Shown here: positions 62,263 through 64,000 of the stretch, piece by piece
How positions within the stretch are numbered: the first letter of the stretch is position 1
Layout of the letters: the number at the start of each line of letters is the position of its first letter
Origin: Pseudomonas californiensis
GTDB lineage: Bacteria; Pseudomonadota; Gammaproteobacteria; Pseudomonadales; Pseudomonadaceae
Direction: 5' to 3'
DNA length: 64,000 bases
Assembly: GCF_021147775.1 (NCBI RefSeq)
Contig: NZ_JAGTPK010000002.1
Coordinates: forward strand, 283,370 to 347,369
Position numbers and translations under genes: made by a program
The notes under the pieces: model-generated
What the model saw: only the letters and a program-made list of their open reading frames with translations
Told to the model about the DNA's origin: nothing
Database searches by the model: none

Positions 62263-62550
62263 ATGAGCGACGCCCTGCAACTGATTCTTGAAGACACCGA
62301 CGGCACCCAGCTGGAAACCTCCTGCACACGCGTTGCCATTATCTGGCAGGGTAAAGAGCTGTGGATCCAGCAGGACGGCCGTGGCCAGTTGCTGATCGGG
62401 GTTGACGTCGAAGAAGACGACGCCGAATACGCCAACCTGTTGCTGCGCCCGCTGGCGACCAACCTGGTCAGCCTGCAGCTGGAAATGGAGCCTGCTGACG
62501 TCGGCGCCGATGAAGATGGCCACGTTCACGGTCCTGACTGCAATCACTAA
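62263..62550 (+). CDS. Small acidic protein with His/Cys-rich tail, in the aru operon
   Basis: 95 residues, very acidic in the middle ([14 protein letters not shown]) and ending [13 protein letters not shown], a tail with three histidines and one cysteine that could bind a metal. It lies 60 bases after aruB and 11 bases before aruE, so it is cotranscribed. A gene at this place is also known in P. aeruginosa as a hypothetical. No known domain. A role in delivering zinc to AruE is only an idea from the tail and the context. Confidence 0.8.
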   Translation: MSDALQLILEDTDGTQLETSCTRVAIIWQGKELWIQQDGRGQLLIGVDVEEDDAEYANLLLRPLATNLVSLQLEMEPADVGADEDGHVHGPDCNH

Positions 62551-62561
62551 GGAAACACCCC

Positions 62562-63575
62562 ATGCTTGCCCTCGGCACCCTGCTTGAACTGACCCTGGCT
62601 GGACGCGAACCAGCGGAGAAGACTCAACTGACCGCCGACGGCGCGAGCCTGCGATGGCTGGGCGAGGGCGCACTTGAAGTCTGCCCGCCTCAGTCGCGTG
62701 ACAATGGCACTGACCTGCTGCTGTCGGCCGGTATTCACGGCAACGAGACGGCCCCCATCGAGCTCCTGGATGAACTGATCCAGAGCATCGCGCGCGGCGA
62801 CCTGGTCCCGCGCGCCCGTATTCTGTTCCTGTTCGGCAACCCCGAGGCCATGCGCCTCGGCACGCGCTTCGTCGAGCAGGACGTCAACCGACTGTTCAAC
62901 GGTCGTCATGAAAAAAGCAGCGGCCCCGAGGCGTTGCGTGCCGGCGAACTGGAACGGCTCGCCGCCCGCTTCTTCAGCGTGCCGGATCGCCAGCGCCTGC
63001 ATTACGACCTGCACACCGCGATTCGCGGTTCGAAGATCGAACAGTTCGCCCTGTACCCCTGGAAAGAAGGGCGGCAACACTCGCGCCACGAACTGGCTCG
63101 TCTGCGTGCAGCGGGGATGAGCGCGGTGCTATTGCAAAACAAGCCCTCTATCGTGTTCAGCGCCTACACCTACGAGCAACTCGGCGCCGAGGCCTTCACC
63201 CTGGAACTGGGCAAGGCCCGGCCGTTCGGACAGAACCAGCAGGTCAATCTCGGTCCGTTGCGCGTGTGTTTGCAGCACATTATCGAAGGCGCCGAGCCCG
63301 CACTGGATGAAAGCCTCGAAGGGTTGCAACTGTTCAGCGTGGCGCGTGAAGTGATCAAGCGCAGTGACGCATTCGTCTTCAACCTGGCTGACGACGTCGA
63401 GAACTTCTCTGTTCTGGAAAAGGGCTACGTCCTGGCTGAAGACGTCAGCGATTCGCGCTGGATAGTAGAAGAAGAGGGCGCACGCATCATCTTCCCCAAC
63501 CCAAAGGTCAAGAACGGCCTGCGGGCAGGCATTGTGGTCGTGCCTGTGGCGGCCGAGAGCCTGGCGCTGGCATAA
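62562..63575 (+). CDS. aruE: Succinylglutamate desuccinylase
   Basis: 337-residue zinc-dependent M14-family enzyme, final step, giving glutamate and succinate. The zinc ligands lie in [16 protein letters not shown] and in [21 protein letters not shown]. The start at 62562 follows AAGGAAAC. Last gene of the aru operon. Confidence 0.97.
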   Translation: MLALGTLLELTLAGREPAEKTQLTADGASLRWLGEGALEVCPPQSRDNGTDLLLSAGIHGNETAPIELLDELIQSIARGDLVPRARILFLFGNPEAMRLGTRFVEQDVNRLFNGRHEKSSGPEALRAGELERLAARFFSVPDRQRLHYDLHTAIRGSKIEQFALYPWKEGRQHSRHELARLRAAGMSAVLLQNKPSIVFSAYTYEQLGAEAFTLELGKARPFGQNQQVNLGPLRVCLQHIIEGAEPALDESLEGLQLFSVAREVIKRSDAFVFNLADDVENFSVLEKGYVLAEDVSDSRWIVEEEGARIIFPNPKVKNGLRAGIVVVPVAAESLALA

Positions 63576-63636
63576 GGCAGTTGGGCTATGATCACGCTGG
63601 CGGAACATAGCCTGGGTACATCCAGTCGAGAGGCGC

Positions 63637-63741
63637 TGTGTTGCGGGCAGCTCTCGCGAGCAAACTCACTCCCCCTTGAGCGCCTTGTTTCAGAATGAAA
63701 TCTGTACCTGTAGGCGTCAGCTTGCTGACGAAGAGGTCGGT
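63637..63741. repeat. REP/BIME-like inverted repeat pair
   Basis: At 63637-63675 the minus strand reads GGGGAGTGAGTTTGCTCGCG and onward, a REP-like core; at 63708-63741 the plus strand reads CTGTAGGCGTCAGCTTGCTG and ends ACGAAGAGGTCGG, a variant core in the opposite orientation. Each forms its own hairpin (TTGCTCGCGAGCAA-type and GTCAGCTTGCTGAC). Paired opposite REPs after an operon are typical of Pseudomonas BIMEs. Confidence 0.65.
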
Positions 63742-63765
63742 ATGTTCACTGAAAATCTCAGTCCA

Positions 63766-63793
63766 AGCTCAGCTCAGCTCAGCTCAGCTCAGC
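63766..63793. repeat. AGCTC tandem repeat
   Basis: Five perfect copies of AGCTC plus a partial sixth. It is a short tandem repeat with slippage potential, 190 bases after aruE, outside any supported gene. Confidence 0.9.
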
Positions 63794-63907
63794 GATCAGA
63801 ATCAGAAAATCAGCCCACGCCGCACACCCAAAAACAAACAGCGCTTTTCTGCCACGATAGCCGCCACACCACCGAACGCGACGCAAGGTGCCGGCTGAGT
63901 TCTGGCG

Positions 63908-63989
63908 CTGATCCGGTGGGCAATCGGCATGGATGCCGATTGAGCTGCACCGGGCCACGGATGGCCCGTTGCAGCGACCGCCGGATCAG
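63908..63989. repeat. Nested palindromic element forming a three-way junction
   Basis: An outer perfect stem CTGATCCGG (63908-63916) / CCGGATCAG (63981-63989) encloses two hairpins: ATCGGCAT-gg-ATGCCGAT (63923-63940), and GCTGCA-c-CGGGCCA closed by TGGCCCG-t-TGCAGC (63944-63975). This is too regular to be chance. It looks like a dispersed structured repeat, though no second copy occurs in this window. Confidence 0.7.
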
Positions 63990-64000
63990 GGTCAGGACGA

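Larger units (their letters stand above)
63576..64000. other. Terminal intergenic region
   Basis: About 425 bases with no supported gene. It holds a BIME-like repeat pair, a pentanucleotide tandem repeat and a nested hairpin element described separately. The short open frame at 63695-63898 runs across the repeat units and is probably not a gene. Confidence 0.6.

Noticed and set aside
60826..62673. Long minus-strand open frame of 615 codons
   Set aside because: It is antisense to aruB, the small acidic protein gene and the start of aruE, which are certain genes. It results from high-GC codon bias.
63695..63898. 67-codon plus-strand frame at the right end
   Set aside because: It crosses a REP unit and the AGCTC tandem repeat, and its product is low complexity in the repeat. 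No ribosome binding site was seen.

Overview
The window is a gene-dense stretch of chromosome from a Pseudomonas, most likely of the P. syringae group. This rests on gene content and order (aotJQMOP-argR-aruCFGDBE, divergent phhA/phhR, mltD-gloB-yafS-rnhA-dnaQ, divergent acdS/acdR), on REP/BIME-type repeats, and on the high-GC codon use. The species is an inference from content; no rRNA, tRNA, CRISPR array, prophage or insertion sequence was seen.

Layout. 1-6 kb (minus): a Yej-type oligopeptide/microcin C-like ABC importer with two tandem solute-binding proteins, two permeases and the start of the ATPase. 6-11.6 kb: mltD and gloB (minus), then a YafS-like methyltransferase, rnhA, dnaQ and a GNAT acetyltransferase (plus), an order shared with enterobacteria. 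11.8-17.8 kb: an FMN reductase and a 1743-residue protein with a C-terminal HExxH site of aspzincin type, the most toxin-like gene here. 17.8-28.6 kb: an acyl-CoA dehydrogenase/3-hydroxyisobutyryl-CoA hydrolase pair (valine-type catabolism), an EmrB/EmrA-like efflux pair, a PiT phosphate transporter, a ZntB/CorA transporter, an aldo/keto reductase and a chemoreceptor. 28.8-29 kb: an intergenic stretch with six GGA motifs, four of them in small hairpin loops, ending in a terminator; I read it as an Rsm (CsrB-like) regulatory RNA. 29-32 kb: a TetR regulator, ACC deaminase acdS with its divergent Lrp-type regulator, and an unknown protein.

32.4-41.9 kb: a DUF808 membrane protein, then a complete urate degradation set. 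PuuD (urate to 5-hydroxyisourate), HiuH, UraD, allantoinase PuuE, allantoicase and ureidoglycolate lyase together give glyoxylate and urea; a Tsx-like outer-membrane channel lies at the distal end. A GntR/FCD regulator is adjacent, and three related palindromes (core TGTRTACA) lie upstream of puuE, hiuH and gntR, which suggests one regulon. 42-47 kb: two tiny genes, a nested inverted repeat, the phenylalanine hydroxylase operon phhABC and divergent phhR. 47.2-49.8 kb: a DUF2790 protein and acetyl-CoA synthetase.

50.3-63.6 kb: the whole arginine uptake and succinyltransferase (AST) degradation locus. aotJQMOP imports arginine or ornithine, ArgR regulates, and aruF/G, aruB, aruC, aruD and aruE convert arginine to glutamate plus succinate. 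Sites of the form TGTCGC-N8-AA lie before aotJ and aruC, and internal hairpin terminators probably set the relative levels of the subunits. A small protein with a His/Cys-rich tail sits between aruB and aruE. The last 400 bases hold no recognisable gene; they contain a BIME-like repeat pair, a pentanucleotide tandem repeat and a nested hairpin element.
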